Shown here in pieces: positions 11,319-22,718 of a DNA stretch of 64,000 bases. The notes beneath the pieces are model-generated. The model was not told where the DNA came from, made no database searches, and saw only the letters and a program-made list of their open reading frames with translations. The DNA lies in the NCBI RefSeq assembly GCF_000276665.1, contig NW_004955446.1, forward strand, positions 10,879,455 through 10,943,454, given 5' to 3'. A program made the translations under genes and the position numbers. Source of the stretch: Chinchilla lanigera (taxonomy: Eukaryota; Chordata; Mammalia; Rodentia; Chinchillidae). How positions within the stretch are numbered: position 1 is the stretch's first letter; each line of letters opens with the position of its first letter.

Positions 11319-12044
11319 CAGAGATGTCTTCTACACATAGTTGGATTTTGACTTGTGAGTATGTCCCAAGTTTTGCCTCTGAATATTCATATTTTTTGCC
11401 CTAGCACCCAGTTTTTTGTTACAGGACCCATAGTATTGTTTATGAGCCCCAGACAACCTTGGTCTTGATAGATATGGAAGGGTAACTGATCAGAATAACT
11501 ATGCCACTTTGGCTAAAGCAGTATGATGAGTAATAACCATAACATTAAGCACAGTCCAGAAATTGACAAACTATGGTAACTATTAATTTGCCACCTTTAA
11601 TGATAGGTACAAGACTATACTTATATAACAAAATCTAAAACAAATCAGAAAATTATATACAGTAAAAATTCACTTGTTAAGTAATTTTACCCTCAGGGGA
11701 GAGAATGTAAAAAGGATAAGAAGAAAAAATAGAGACATAAAAGAAGGGAAACATATTAGAAACAAGGCTGAAGAGCAAAGAAAGATTATGCAAGGCTCAG
11801 GAAACTTGTACGAAGACAAGAGAGAAAGAAAGGAAAAAGCAAAACAACAAAGCAAAACAAAAAAACTAAAAATAATGACTTTTATTAACAAACAAAAACA
11901 GGCAATCAAGCAAAGAAAACAGGCCCACTGCCCCTCCTCCATCAAGGAGCCATTGAGGGAGCCTCAGTGAGCTCTGAGGGAGCAGAGACACCCTGCCCAC
12001 CGCCCCACCCACTGCCATCAAAAGAGCCACTGCAGAGCCTCAGC
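11319..12044. other. Junction of two L1 5' ends; 5' UTR of the plus L1
   Basis: Up to about 11465 the sequence most likely belongs to the 5' UTR of the minus L1; beyond that it appears to be the 5' UTR of the plus L1. That stretch is purine-rich (11700-11880), then C-rich ('ccaccgccccacccactgcc' near 11998) just before ORF1. The exact boundary is not visible. In intact L1s this interval would hold the internal promoters, here pointing away from each other. Confidence 0.5.
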
Positions 12045-13114
12045 ATGTCAAGAGGAAGGAGGAAAATGCAATCTCAGACCTCCAGCCCACCCAGAACAAA
12101 TCTAGGAGACACTGACATGGAAGAAATTGGAAGTCACACACCTGAAATTTCTGAAATAATGGGAAATGAAGTAAAGAAATAACTCCAGGACGCTATGGAG
12201 GAAATCAAATCACAGAAATTTCCCAGGTAAGAAAAGAAATAACAGCCATAATGAAAGAATTGGTCAGCATATCTAAAGGAGACATAGATTAAAAAAATAG
12301 AAGAGCATAAGAAAATGATGGAAATCTTGAATGAACAATATAGGAAAGAATTAGAATGCATGAAACAGATTCAAAGAGATATCCAGGAAATTAAAAATTC
12401 CATTGAAAGCTGGCAAACCACATGAATGAAACAAGATAGACTTTCAGACCTTGAAGACAGGATTCTAGCTCGTGATCATGAAAGGAAAGATCTCTTAAAA
12501 ATAACAAAGAACCAGGAAATAATAATTTAACAGCTGCAAGATGATGCAAGGAAAACAATTTAAGACCCAAAGGTGTTAAAGAAAAAGCAGGAGTCAACAC
12601 AAATGACATAAAAAGACTATGCAAAAGTAATAGCAGAAAATTTCCCAAGCATGGGAAAAGAATCTGGCATACAAATAAATAACAAATTTAGAACTACAAT
12701 TAGACATAACCAAAATTAATCTATACCAAGATGTGTAATAGTCAAGATCCCAGAAATTCAGCACAAGAATAGGCTATTAAAAGCTATTAGAGAAAAGAAA
12801 CAGATCACCTATAAAAGAAAGCCCATCAGAATCACAGCAGAAATCTCAACACAGACCATCATGTCAAGAAGAGCTTGGAGTGAAGTATTTCAAGTCCTGA
12901 AAGAAAACAACTTCCAACCCAGATTGCTGTAAAACTATCTTTCAAAATTAAAGGAGAATTAAGATACTTCCACGACAAAGAACAAGTGAAGAAATTCATA
13001 GCCACCAAGCCAACCCTACAAAGAGTACTGAAAGATATTCTAAAAAGAGACAAAAATGATCACGATTCTGAGAACAACAGAAAGAAACCACCACCAAGCA
13101 GGACAAACAATTAA
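12045..13114 (+). pseudogene. L1 ORF1 (RNA-binding chaperone), degraded
   Basis: ORF1p coats L1 RNA and aids target-primed reverse transcription. The likely start is the ATG at 12045 (MSRGRRKMQSQTSSPP), chosen because it lies just upstream of the conserved MEEI segment. The N-terminal part is helical and charged. The C-terminal domain is clear in pieces: REKKQITYKRKPIRIT, then MSRRAWSEVFQVLKENNFQP, then FHDKEQVKKFIATKPTLQRV, the usual L1 ORF1p order. The end is set at the stop at 13112-13114. In-frame stops (for example at 12180) and frameshifts make it non-functional. ORF2 follows 40 bp later. Confidence 0.82.
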
Positions 13115-13154
13115 ACAGAGTGGAAAAGTATGGAGCCAACAACAAGAACATAAC

Positions 13155-16100
13155 ATGCCCAAGATAAGCCAATACATATCAGTTATAACCATTAATGTAA
13201 ATGGCCTTAATTCACAAAAGAAACAGAAACAGACTGAAAGAAACAGACTGGCAGAATGGACCAAGAAACAAAATCCAGCAATGTTCTATATACACAAAAC
13301 ATATTTCACTCAAAAGGAAATTCATAGACTGAAAGTCAAAGGATGGAAAACAATACTCCATGCAACAGGAACCCAGAAAAAAGAAAGGTAGCTATTCTAT
13401 TTGCAGACAATGTGAACTTCAAACCAAAAATGATCAAAAGAGATAAAGAAGGTCATTACATACATGTTAGGGGAAAATTGCAAGAGGAAGAGATAACCTC
13501 ATAAATATACATACACCAAATAAGTGAGCACCCAACTATATAAGGCAAATACTAACAGACATGAAAAATCAAATAAATAGTAACACAACTATAATGGGGA
13601 AACATAACACCTCATTGTCATAAAGAGATAGATCAACTAGACAAAAAAATCAGCAAAGAAATAATAGAACTGAACCAAACTTGTGAAAAAATGGATGTAG
13701 TAGACTTTTACAGAATGTTCTACTCAACAACATCAGAATAGACATTCTTCTGAGCTGCACATGGGATGTTCTCTAAAATAGACCATGTACTAGCTTATAG
13801 AACATGATTAAGTAAATGTAAGGGAATTTGAATTATCCCATGCACATTATCTGACCATAATGCAACAAAATTGGAAATTATTGACAAAAGAAGCCACAAA
13901 AACTCCATAAATACATGGAAATTAAACAACACCCTCCTGAACAACCAATAGGTCACAGATGAAATCCAAGAAGAAAGTAAGCAATATGTATAATCAAACA
14001 AAAATGCAGATATAACTTACCAGAACCTGTGGGACACAATGAAAGCAGTCTGGAGCGGGAAATTGATAGCAGTGAATTCTCACATCAGGAATACAGAATG
14101 AGCACAAATAAACAACCTAATGCTGCACCTCAAGCTTCTGTAGAAAAACAGCAAGGTAAGCCCAAACCCCAAAAAAGGAAGGAAATTATGAAATCAGAGC
14201 AGAAATTAACACAATTGAGACTAAGAGAACAATAGAAACAATTAATGAAAGAGTGGGTTCTTTGAAAGAATAAATAAAATTGATAAACCCCTTGCCAACC
14301 TTATCCCAAAAAAGGAAAGAAAAACCTGAATTCATGCAACAAGGAATGAAAAGGGTGAAACGACTACAGATCCTGTGGAAATTCAGAAGATTGTCAATAC
14401 CCACTTTGAAATCTTTACTTGCGTAAGATGGAAATCACAGAAGAAATGGACAGATTCCTAGAAACATGTGAATTACCAAAGCTGAATCAAGAAAATATAA
14501 AAATTCTGAATAACCCAATATCAGTCAATGAAATTGAAAATGTACTTAACAACTTATCAACAAAGAAAAGCCCAGGTCCTGATGGATTCACAGCTAATTC
14601 TATAAGAAATTTATAGAAGATTTAACACCAATACTCCTCAAACTCTTTAATGAAATTGAAAGGGAAGGAATTCTTCCTAACTTATTCCTGGAGGAAAGTA
14701 TTACCCTGATACCAAAACCAGAGAAAGACCCAGCCAAAAAAGAAAACTACAGGTCAATCTTCCTAATAAACATAGATGCAAAAATCCACAGTAAAATACT
14801 AGCAAACAGAATGCAGCAAATCATCAAGAAGATTATATACCATGACCAAGTGGGATTCATCACAGGAATGTGAGGATGATTCAATTTATGCAAATCAATA
14901 AATGTAATACACCATATCAACAGAGCCAAAGACAAAAAAATCACATGATCATCTCAATAGATGCAGAAAGAGTTCTTAATAAATCCAACAAATTCATGAT
15001 AAAAACCTTACAGATAATCAGAATAGATGATCTTTACCTCAATCTGATAAAAGCTGCCTATGACAATCCAATAGCCAACATCATATTAAATGAAAAAAAA
15101 AAAAAAAACTGAAAACTTTCACTCTCAAATCAGGAACAAGACAAGGATGTACATTTTACCACTCCTATTTAGTATAGTTCTGGAAACATTAGCAAGAACA
15201 ATTAGACAAGAGAGAGAAATGAAAGTAATAAGGATAGGAAAGGAGGAAGTTAAATTATTATTATTTGCAGATGATATGATACTCTACATAGAAGACCCCA
15301 AAAACTCCACCAAAAGACTTCTAGATTTAATAACAAAATTCAGTAGCATAACAGGATACAAAACAACACTCAGAAATCAGTCACATTCCTGTACAGAAAA
15401 AACAAACTCACTATGAGAGAAATTAGGTAAAGCATACCCTTCACAATAACATCCAAAAAAAGGAAATACTTAGGAATCATTCTAACAAAGAAAGTAAAAG
15501 ATCTATACATTGAAAATTACATTGAAGATATCAATATGTAGTACAATAAGCATTGTTAATTCCCTACCACTCTGTTTGTAACTCTGTAATGTCTGTACTG
15601 ATCCTTTGCTATTTTGTAAAATGTTGTCGGTCTGTTAGTATTTTCCTCCTTTTATTTCTAAAATTAAAAAAAAAAAGAAAATTATAGCACTCTGAAAAAA
15701 GGGTTGAAAGGGGATTTTAAAAAATAGAAACATATTCCTTTCTCATGGATAAGAAGAACCAACACTGTGAAAATGGCCATATTCCCAAAGTAGTTATACA
15801 GATTTCATGCAATCCTGATCAAAATATGATTAGCATACATTGCAGATCTACAGAAAACAATCCTAAAATTCATCTGGAACCAGAAGAAACCTAGAATAGC
15901 AAAGGCAATCCTGGGCAACAAAGGAAAGGCATAGGGCATCACAATCCCTGACTTGAAATTATACTACAAAGCTACTGTAATAAAATCATCATGGTACTAG
16001 CAAAAACACAGACCTGAGGATCAATGGAACAGATTAGAAGATGCAGGCACAACTACAAACACACTCAGCCACGTTATCCTTGACAAGAGAGCCAAATATA

Positions 16101-17148
16101 TTCACTGGAAGAAAGATAGCCTATTTAATAAATGATGCTGGAAAAACTGGCTCTCTACTTGCCAAAGCCCAAAACTAGACCCAGGTCTATCACTATGCAC
16201 TAAATTAAAGACAAAATGGATCAAAGATCTAAATATTAACACAGAAACACTAAATCTGCTGGAAGAGAAAGTAGATAGGAATCTTGAAGACATAGGGATA
16301 GGTAAATAGTTCAGGAGCAAAAACAAACTGCATAGAAAATAATTCAAAGAATCAAAAACTGGGATCTCATCTTATTAAAAAGTTCTTGCACATCAAAAGA
16401 AATCACCAACAGAGTGAAAAGAAAACCCATGAGTTGGGAAAAAATTTTAGCCAACTCTCCCTCAAAAGACTTCTATCTAGAAATATAACAAATTAAAGAA
16501 AAATTAGACCCCCAAAATTCAAAGACCCAACCCAAAAACAGTCATCTGAGATGAGTACATACTTCTCAGATAAAGAGAGCAGATATCTAATAAATACATG
16601 AAAAATGTTCAGCATAATTTGTCATCTGAGAAATGCAAACTAAAACAACACTGAGGTCCCATCTCACCCCAGAAAGAATGGTTATCATAAAAAAATTAAC
16701 CAATAACAAATGCTGGTGGGGCTGCGGAAAAAGGGGTCCTTCTTCACTGTTGGTGGGAGTGTAGATGGGAACAGCCACTGCGGAAATCAATGTGGAGATT
16801 CCTCAAAAGCTCGGATTAGAGGTCCATTTGACCCAGAAGCATTGAAAGCATTGGCATTTTTCCCAGAAGAATTGAAAACATCATACCACAGCAATGTATG
16901 TGCACCAATGTTTATAGCAGCACAATTTGTAATAGCTAAATAGCTAAATTTGGGAAACAACCCAAATGCCCATCAGTTGAGGAATGGATAAAAAGATGTG
17001 ATATTTTCATACAATGGAGTATTATTCAGATATAAAGAAAGATAAACTCAAGGCTTTTATAGATAAATGGATGCAACTAGAGACCATACTCATAAGTGAA
17101 ATAAATCAGACTCGCATGTGTGAACATTGCATTGTCTCCCTAGTGTAA
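13155..17148 (+). pseudogene. L1 ORF2 (endonuclease-reverse transcriptase), degraded
   Basis: ORF2p nicks target DNA and copies L1 RNA at the nick. Starting at ATG 13155, the frame reads MPKISQYISVITINVNGLNS, the apurinic-type endonuclease start. The usual QETH active-site stretch reads HKTY here, with Lys for the catalytic Glu (13296-13298). RT pieces follow: [13 protein letters not shown] near 14565-14605, [17 protein letters not shown] near 15175, and an intact FADD at 15264-15275. The end near 17146 follows the conserved EINQTRMCEHC segment. Many frameshifts and stops, and an inserted L1 tail at 15522, make it dead. Confidence 0.88.
15522..15676 (+). mobile_element. Short L1 3'-UTR insertion inside ORF2
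   Basis: Reads 'ttgaagatatcaatatgtag', 'aagcattgttaattccctac', 'ctctgtttgtaactctgtaa' and ends in a run of A. It belongs to the same 3'-end subtype as 11032-11301. A duplication 'gaaaattac/ta' brackets it (15512-15521 and 15677-15686), and the ORF2 sequence resumes directly afterwards. Confidence 0.85.
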
Positions 17149-17163
17149 GAAATTGGAAAAGTA

Positions 17164-17248
17164 GGGGCTGGGAATTTAGCTCAGCAGCACAGCACCTGCC
17201 TGGCAAGCACGAGGTTGTGAGTTCGATTCCTGATACCAGAAAAAAAAA
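17164..17248 (+). mobile_element. ID-type SINE with perfect TSD
   Basis: Begins 'ggggctgggaatttagctca', continues 'gcacctgcctggcaagcac' and 'gttcgattcctgatacc', and ends in an A run. An exact 17-bp duplication 'aagaaattggaaaagta' lies at 17147-17163 and 17249-17265. It inserted into the 3' UTR of the plus L1 and so is younger than that L1. Confidence 0.95.
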
Positions 17249-17819
17249 AAGAAATTGGAAAAGTAAATATCTAAAAGGTACAATAGACATTGTGAAAGGG
17301 AAAGAAACTGATCATAAAGGAAAGAACAACTGGGATATGGGAAAGGAGAAAAGAAGGAAGGAATAAAAATATGTGTATATACACAAGGGAGCTAATATAA
17401 TTGTACTACTAATTTCCGTTAATTCATTGAAAGGAACGGCTAGTGTTTATATTGTTTGACCAATTTTACATGCCTGTATCTGGTAATCTGAACAATTATT
17501 TGAAGAAAACAATATGCAATATAATAACCACTGTTAATTTCCTATCATCTTGTTTTGAAATTCTGTATAATTTTCATTGTTTTTTATTATTCTCTTTAAA
17601 ATAGAAAAGAAAAAAAAACTAAAGAAAATCAACAAACAACTGCTCCCAAACAAAGCAAAACAAACGCCCAAATTTGTCACTTCAAACCCATGGCTGTCTC
17701 TTGGTGTCTACAGTTTTGTGGTAGTGTCCAAGTCAAGGCCCACATCTGTGCAGGGTAACCCCAACAGATCTGCAGGAGGATTAGGGTGGGGTGCTGGATA
17801 ATCTCAGAAAGGCTGCTGT

Positions 17820-18921
17820 AGGGTTGAGGTAGGGTGGTATTCTTCTACAATACAAATGGACATGTTTGGGACACTTTGAATACATAGGAAGGAAGTGCCA
17901 CCAAAAGATCTGCAAAAGAAAAAAACTGAGAAAGGAAGAAATATTAGCATATCAGAGAGTGAAAATCTGTGTTATGAAAAGAAAAGAGAAAAAATACATC
18001 TCCTTATTGTCAACTATTCATAATACAGCAATGATAGAACTTGAAAGAAGAAATAAAACTAAAACAATTCCAAAACTGGTCAGTGATTATAATAATTCTA
18101 CGGGTGGTGTTGACAGAGTTGACCAACATCTGACAAGATGTTCTGTAATCAAAAAGTGAGGAAAAATATTATTATGAAACATCTATGCACCTTCTGGGCC
18201 AAATTTGGAACTCATTTGTTACTTATTCCAAACAAAGGAGTTTAAAAAGTCATTTCAAATTTAGATTATGTTTAACAGACCAAATAACTGAAAAATACAT
18301 GATAGTGAAATGTCAACCAGGACTTCTGTCATTAAAGTTTTTACCATTATGTTTAATAAGTAAACATTTTATTAAATTACACTGCCCACAGGAAAAAAAA
18401 AGGCCAACACAACGGTGTAAAGTGTGTTTTTCAATGAAAGACAATAATGCGAAAAAATTTTGGAAAGAGACTGTTTTAGATATTTTTCTTGTTGCTGAGA
18501 CAAAATACTGACACTTGAAGTTAAAGGTTTATTTGGGTTACAGGTTTTAGAAGTTTTAGTCCATAGTCAGCCAGCTCCAAGGCAGGGTGGCATGGCAGAG
18601 AGGCATCACTGAAGAGAAATAGTTCATGGCAGGCAGAAGGCAGCAAAACAAGCAAGCCACGAGCCAGCAGCTTTTTTCTGCCTTTTTTATAGTCTGTTTA
18701 GTCTGCTCAGTTTAGGGAAAGTGCCAAACCAATCAGTGGACTAATATAATAATCACACACCCTTAATCCCAACATCTCACATTCTAGATCTAGTAACCTC
18801 CGAAAAAGCCCTACTTATGAGAGCATGAGGCTTTGGGGCAGACATCTAGACACAAACCATGACAGAGACTACATTCTACTGTCTAGATTTTAATGTTCAG
18901 GTGTGCATTGAATATTTTTAA
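17820..18921 (+). pseudogene. piggyBac transposase (PGBD-like), C-terminal part, decayed
   Basis: piggyBac transposases cut and paste DNA at TTAA sites; mammals carry dead copies and domesticated PGBD genes. Visible here: a degraded 'GTL..RKEVPPKDLQKKK' stretch (about 17872-17920, frameshifted), KLRKEEI and ICVMKRKEKKYISLLSTIHN (to about 18020), then the hallmark PKLVSDYNNSTGGVDRVDQH (about 18072-18130). After a stop at 18157 the reading moves to the frame opening at 18185, with QIWNSFVTYSKQ and a Cys-rich tail RPTQRCKVCF (18392-18430). A MaLR LTR (18472-18864) splits the tail; reading resumes at 18865 with TTFYC..D.NVQVC and stops at 18919. The N-terminal half and terminal repeats are not seen. 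Confidence 0.85.
18472..18864 (-). mobile_element. MaLR solo LTR inserted in the piggyBac remnant
   Basis: Starts 'tgttttagatatttttcttg', contains 'ttgctgagacaaaatactg', 'aagttttagtccatag' and 'catgaggctttggggcagac', and ends 'aaccatgaca'. The 5-bp target duplication gagac is exact at 18467-18471 and 18865-18869, as expected for an ERVL-class integration. The duplication lies within the transposase reading frame, so the LTR arrived after the piggyBac copy was present. No coding retroviral interior remains. Confidence 0.88.
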
Positions 18922-19614
18922 ATATACCATACACAGAAAAGTTACCAAATAAATTTCCTGTTATATTATCTTATAAAAATTAATGAAAAATGCAATCTTT
19001 GATCATCATGTATTTAAATAATTTGACTGGTAAGTGGTTAATTCATAACGATGGAGAAAGATGCCGAATTTCCCCTTAAGCACTGGTTTTGCATGTATCA
19101 GAACTGCCTGAGATAATTGCTTGAAATGTAGATTTCCAGGCACCATACCAAACCTGCAGGCTAAAAGTGTCTAAAAATGTAAGAAAGAAGTTTGAGGGGC
19201 GTGGGAGAAGAAGGCAGAGAGGCAGAGAGCTCAATTACTTTTTAAATTAACAAAATAATTTTAGCGAGGCAGAACAGGTAAATTCAAAATAATTAATGAT
19301 CAATATGGTAAGCGATGCCAATATTAAATAATTGTTGAATACTAATTAATATATTTTCATTATTAAAGTTTTTATCTTGAGATAATTATAGATTCATGTG
19401 AAGCTATAAGAAATAATGCACAGAGGCCTCACATTCCTTTTACCTGGTTGTATCTTGAAAAACTATAGTTCAGTATTGTGACCCTATATCTGGACACTGA
19501 CACAGTCAAGGTGTAGAACAGAGCATCTTAATCACCACCAAGACCGCTCATGTTGCCCTGCTGTGGTTACACTTTCTTTCCTAATCTCCATTCCAATCTT
19601 TAACCCTGGATACT
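18922..19614. other. AT-rich DNA up to the assembly gap
   Basis: No gene seen. Around 19080-19180 'tatcagaactgcctgagata' and 'gatttccaggcaccatacc' resemble a relic of a hAT-type non-autonomous DNA transposon, but only weakly. No piggyBac terminal repeat or TTAA boundary could be assigned downstream of 18921. Confidence 0.4.
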
Positions 19615-20605
19615 NNNNNNNNNNNNNNNNNNNNNNNNNNNNNNNNNNNNNNNNNNNNNNNNNNNNNNNNNNNNNNNNNNNNNNNNNNNNNNNNNNNNNN
19701 NNNNNNNNNNNNNNNNNNNNNNNNNNNNNNNNNNNNNNNNNNNNNNNNNNNNNNNNNNNNNNNNNNNNNNNNNNNNNNNNNNNNNNNNNNNNNNNNNNNN
19801 NNNNNNNNNNNNNNNNNNNNNNNNNNNNNNNNNNNNNNNNNNNNNNNNNNNNNNNNNNNNNNNNNNNNNNNNNNNNNNNNNNNNNNNNNNNNNNNNNNNN
19901 NNNNNNNNNNNNNNNNNNNNNNNNNNNNNNNNNNNNNNNNNNNNNNNNNNNNNNNNNNNNNNNNNNNNNNNNNNNNNNNNNNNNNNNNNNNNNNNNNNNN
20001 NNNNNNNNNNNNNNNNNNNNNNNNNNNNNNNNNNNNNNNNNNNNNNNNNNNNNNNNNNNNNNNNNNNNNNNNNNNNNNNNNNNNNNNNNNNNNNNNNNNN
20101 NNNNNNNNNNNNNNNNNNNNNNNNNNNNNNNNNNNNNNNNNNNNNNNNNNNNNNNNNNNNNNNNNNNNNNNNNNNNNNNNNNNNNNNNNNNNNNNNNNNN
20201 NNNNNNNNNNNNNNNNNNNNNNNNNNNNNNNNNNNNNNNNNNNNNNNNNNNNNNNNNNNNNNNNNNNNNNNNNNNNNNNNNNNNNNNNNNNNNNNNNNNN
20301 NNNNNNNNNNNNNNNNNNNNNNNNNNNNNNNNNNNNNNNNNNNNNNNNNNNNNNNNNNNNNNNNNNNNNNNNNNNNNNNNNNNNNNNNNNNNNNNNNNNN
20401 NNNNNNNNNNNNNNNNNNNNNNNNNNNNNNNNNNNNNNNNNNNNNNNNNNNNNNNNNNNNNNNNNNNNNNNNNNNNNNNNNNNNNNNNNNNNNNNNNNNN
20501 NNNNNNNNNNNNNNNNNNNNNNNNNNNNNNNNNNNNNNNNNNNNNNNNNNNNNNNNNNNNNNNNNNNNNNNNNNNNNNNNNNNNNNNNNNNNNNNNNNNN
20601 NNNNN
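19615..20605. other. Assembly gap (991 N)
   Basis: Unresolved bases. The right edge opens inside a MaLR LTR, so repeat content is a likely cause of the break. Open frames reported across the N run are artefacts. Confidence 1.
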
Positions 20606-20730
20606 CTGACACAATGAACAACATCCCCAGCGGTAGGGGCATGTTCTTTTCACCCCAGGATGTAGAACTGCTGAATCACTTAGCCAAGCCTCTAGACTCC
20701 TCAAGTTGACACAATATGTCAGCCATAACA
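20606..20730 (-). mobile_element. MaLR LTR, partial (enters from the gap)
   Basis: Bases 'ccaggatgtagaactgctga', 'cacttagccaagcctctaga' and the end 'gccataaca' match the right end of the LTR at 2550-2930 closely. The remainder lies in the N gap. Confidence 0.8.
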
Positions 20731-20731
20731 A

Positions 20732-21138
20732 TGTCTTAGTCATTTTTCTATCACTGGGAAAGAATACCTGACACCTACAACTTAAAGGATGAAAGGTTTA
20801 TTTTGGCTCACAGTTTTAGAAATTTCAGTCCATGGTTGGCAGGCACAAATGCAGAAATGGCAGGTGGAAGGACCTGCTGGGAAGGAAAGATGCTCACATC
20901 ATGGCCACCAGGAAGAAGAGAGATAAGACAGCAGAGAAACAGAGAGGAATATCCTTCCAGGTCACACCCTCAGTGACCTGCATCTTCAGACCAGGTCCAC
21001 TAACAGTACATTCAGCTATTAACACATCCTTGGATTAATCCCAATAAATACACCACTCTATGATCCAATCACCTTCCAAAAGCCCCACCTCTGAACACAT
21101 GAGACCTTTGGGAGACATTTGAGATCTAAACCATAACA
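20732..21138 (-). mobile_element. MaLR LTR, complete
   Basis: Begins 'tgtcttagtcatttttctat' and ends 'aaaccataaca' (TG...CA). The interior has 'gaatacctgacacctacaac', 'ggctcacagttttagaaatt', 'tttcagtccatggttggcag' and 'ccaaaagccccacctctgaa'. It abuts the preceding LTR with one base between, and the flanks show no clear 5-bp duplication. It could be one LTR inserted beside another or the remnant of a recombined pair. Confidence 0.8.
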
Positions 21139-21169
21139 GTGAATAAAGTCACTAAAGATATTTATGGAC

Positions 21170-21400
21170 AAATGAACATGAATTTTCTTTTACCTGGAGT
21201 AGAATGCAGTTGTAGGATGCTATAGTAGTTGCATATTTAGCTCTTGAAGAAACTATCAAAATATTTTCCCAAGTGACTGTACCATTTTACATTCCCACCA
21301 GCAGTATAATAGCCACTGGGTTTCCCCACATCCCTGACAGCTTTTCATAGTGTCAGTGTTTTGGACTTTTTATTCATGCCTGATGATGGCATTTGTTTGG
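21170..21400 (-). mobile_element. Old L1 fragment
   Basis: 'gtgactgtaccattttacat' and 'tcccaccagcag' are typical of the complement of the mammalian L1 ORF2 C-terminal region. It is diverged and separate from the L1 starting at 21415. Confidence 0.55.
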
Positions 21401-22164
21401 GGAAGTTTGTGCATGCATTTAATACATCTTAAACCCACTACACCCGTCCGCTTTGCCTCTCCCATCTCCTCTTGTCCCCTTTCTCATCTCCAGAAGTATA
21501 CCTTCTGATTTGTGTCCTCTCTCCTGATTAGTTCTTTCTTTATTAATTTACATACTTTTTAGCTTTCTCATGTTAGAGAAATCATTCCATATTTAACTTT
21601 CTGATCTGGCTAATTTTATTTAACATAATGGTTTCTAGTTACATCCACTTTCTTGCAAATGACATGATTTCATTTTTCTTTGTGGCTGAATAGTATTCCT
21701 TGGTGTATATATACATTTCCTTTATCCAGTCATACACTAACAGGCATCTGGACTGTTTCCATAGCTTAGTTATTGTGAATTGCACTGCTATAAGCATGGG
21801 TATACGTGTATCACAAAGTATGCAGCTCCTAATTCTTTTAGGAGTATGCCAAAGAGTGCTATAGCTATGTCAAATGCTATTCTACACTGAGCGTTTTGAG
21901 GAATTCACCATACTGATTTTCATAGCAGTTGTACAAGCTTTTACCAACAGTGTAGGAGGATACTTTTTCCCCTACGTTCTCACCAGCACTCAATAGCTAT
22001 TCTGACTGGGGTGAGATGGAATCTCAGTTTAGTTGAAATTTCATTGATCTGATAGCTAGAGATGTTAATCTTTTTTAAAATCTTTTTTGGCCATTTGAAC
22101 TTCTTTTGAGAAACATTCATTTGGGTTTTTGTTGCTGGAGGTGTTCTTTTGTTTGTTTTGTTTG

Positions 22165-22289
22165 GTTTTATTTTGTTTTTAGAGACAGTGTCTTGCTACA
22201 TAGCCCAGGCTGGCCTTGAACTTGCAGTGATCCTCCTGAATCAGCCTCCCAAGTGCTGGCATTATAGTCATGCACTACCATGCCCAGCC
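22165..22289 (-). mobile_element. B1 SINE
   Basis: Complement of B1: 'agagacagtgtcttgctaca', 'gcccaggctggccttgaac', 'cctcccaagtgctggcatta', 'accatgcccagcc', with a T-rich tail complement on the left. It is inserted in the L1 of 21415-24285. Only one of the duplicated internal units is evident, so it may be a shortened subtype. Confidence 0.88.
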
Positions 22290-22502
22290 ATTTTCTTTTT
22301 AAAATTGCATTCCCTGAAGTCACACTTACTTCCTTAATCCTCTTATGTGAAGGTTAATGTTAAGTTCTTTATTCTACATATTAGTCCTCTATGAGAAGAG
22401 TAACTAGGAAAGATTTTCTCCTATTCAGTGGGTCCTCTCTTCACTCTGTTACTTGTTTTCTTTGTTGTGCAGAAACTTTTTAATTTGATGCAGTCCATTT
22501 GC

Positions 22503-22718
22503 TGTTTCTTTTTTTATTTTAAAGAGAAAAGAAAAGAAAACAACAACAACAAGGACAAAAACAAAACAACACAAAAACAGTAAAAACTATACAGAATTTC
22601 AAAACAAGGCAATAGGGAGTTAACAATGGTTGTTATATTACATATTGTATTTTTCATGATTATGACTGGTAATGTGAACAACTAATTTGAAGACAACAAT
22701 ATGCAAAATAGCAAACAT
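22503..22718 (-). mobile_element. L1 3' UTR, 5'-inverted
   Basis: 22503-22650 is the complement of the L1 3' end ('attttaaagagaaaag', 'ttaacaatggttgttatatt'). From about 22663 the strand flips and 'gactggtaatgtgaacaact' and 'ttgaagacaacaatatgcaa' read on plus. Flanking 'ccatttgctg' (near 22496) and 'ccatttattg' (near 22809) look like the target duplication, enclosing the neighbouring ID SINE as well. Confidence 0.78.

Larger units (their letters stand above)
11466..17620 (+). mobile_element. Near-full-length L1, plus strand
   Basis: Contains in order a 5' UTR, ORF1, ORF2, a purine-rich 3'-UTR start (17285-17370), one 3'-UTR module ('ggaacggctagtg', 'gtatctggtaatctgaac', 'taataaccactgttaattt') and an A-rich end near 17605-17620. 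Length is about 6.1 kb including an ID SINE and a 155-bp L1 insert. It lies head to head with the minus L1 ending near 11.4 kb. The left limit is inferred. Confidence 0.8.

Noticed and set aside
13155..17148. Possibility that the plus L1 is active
   Set aside because: Endonuclease active-site change, several frameshifts and stops, and a nested insertion in ORF2 exclude this.
19532..20743. Open frames of 348-403 codons on both strands
   Set aside because: They consist almost wholly of unknown residues from the N gap, with short random flanks.
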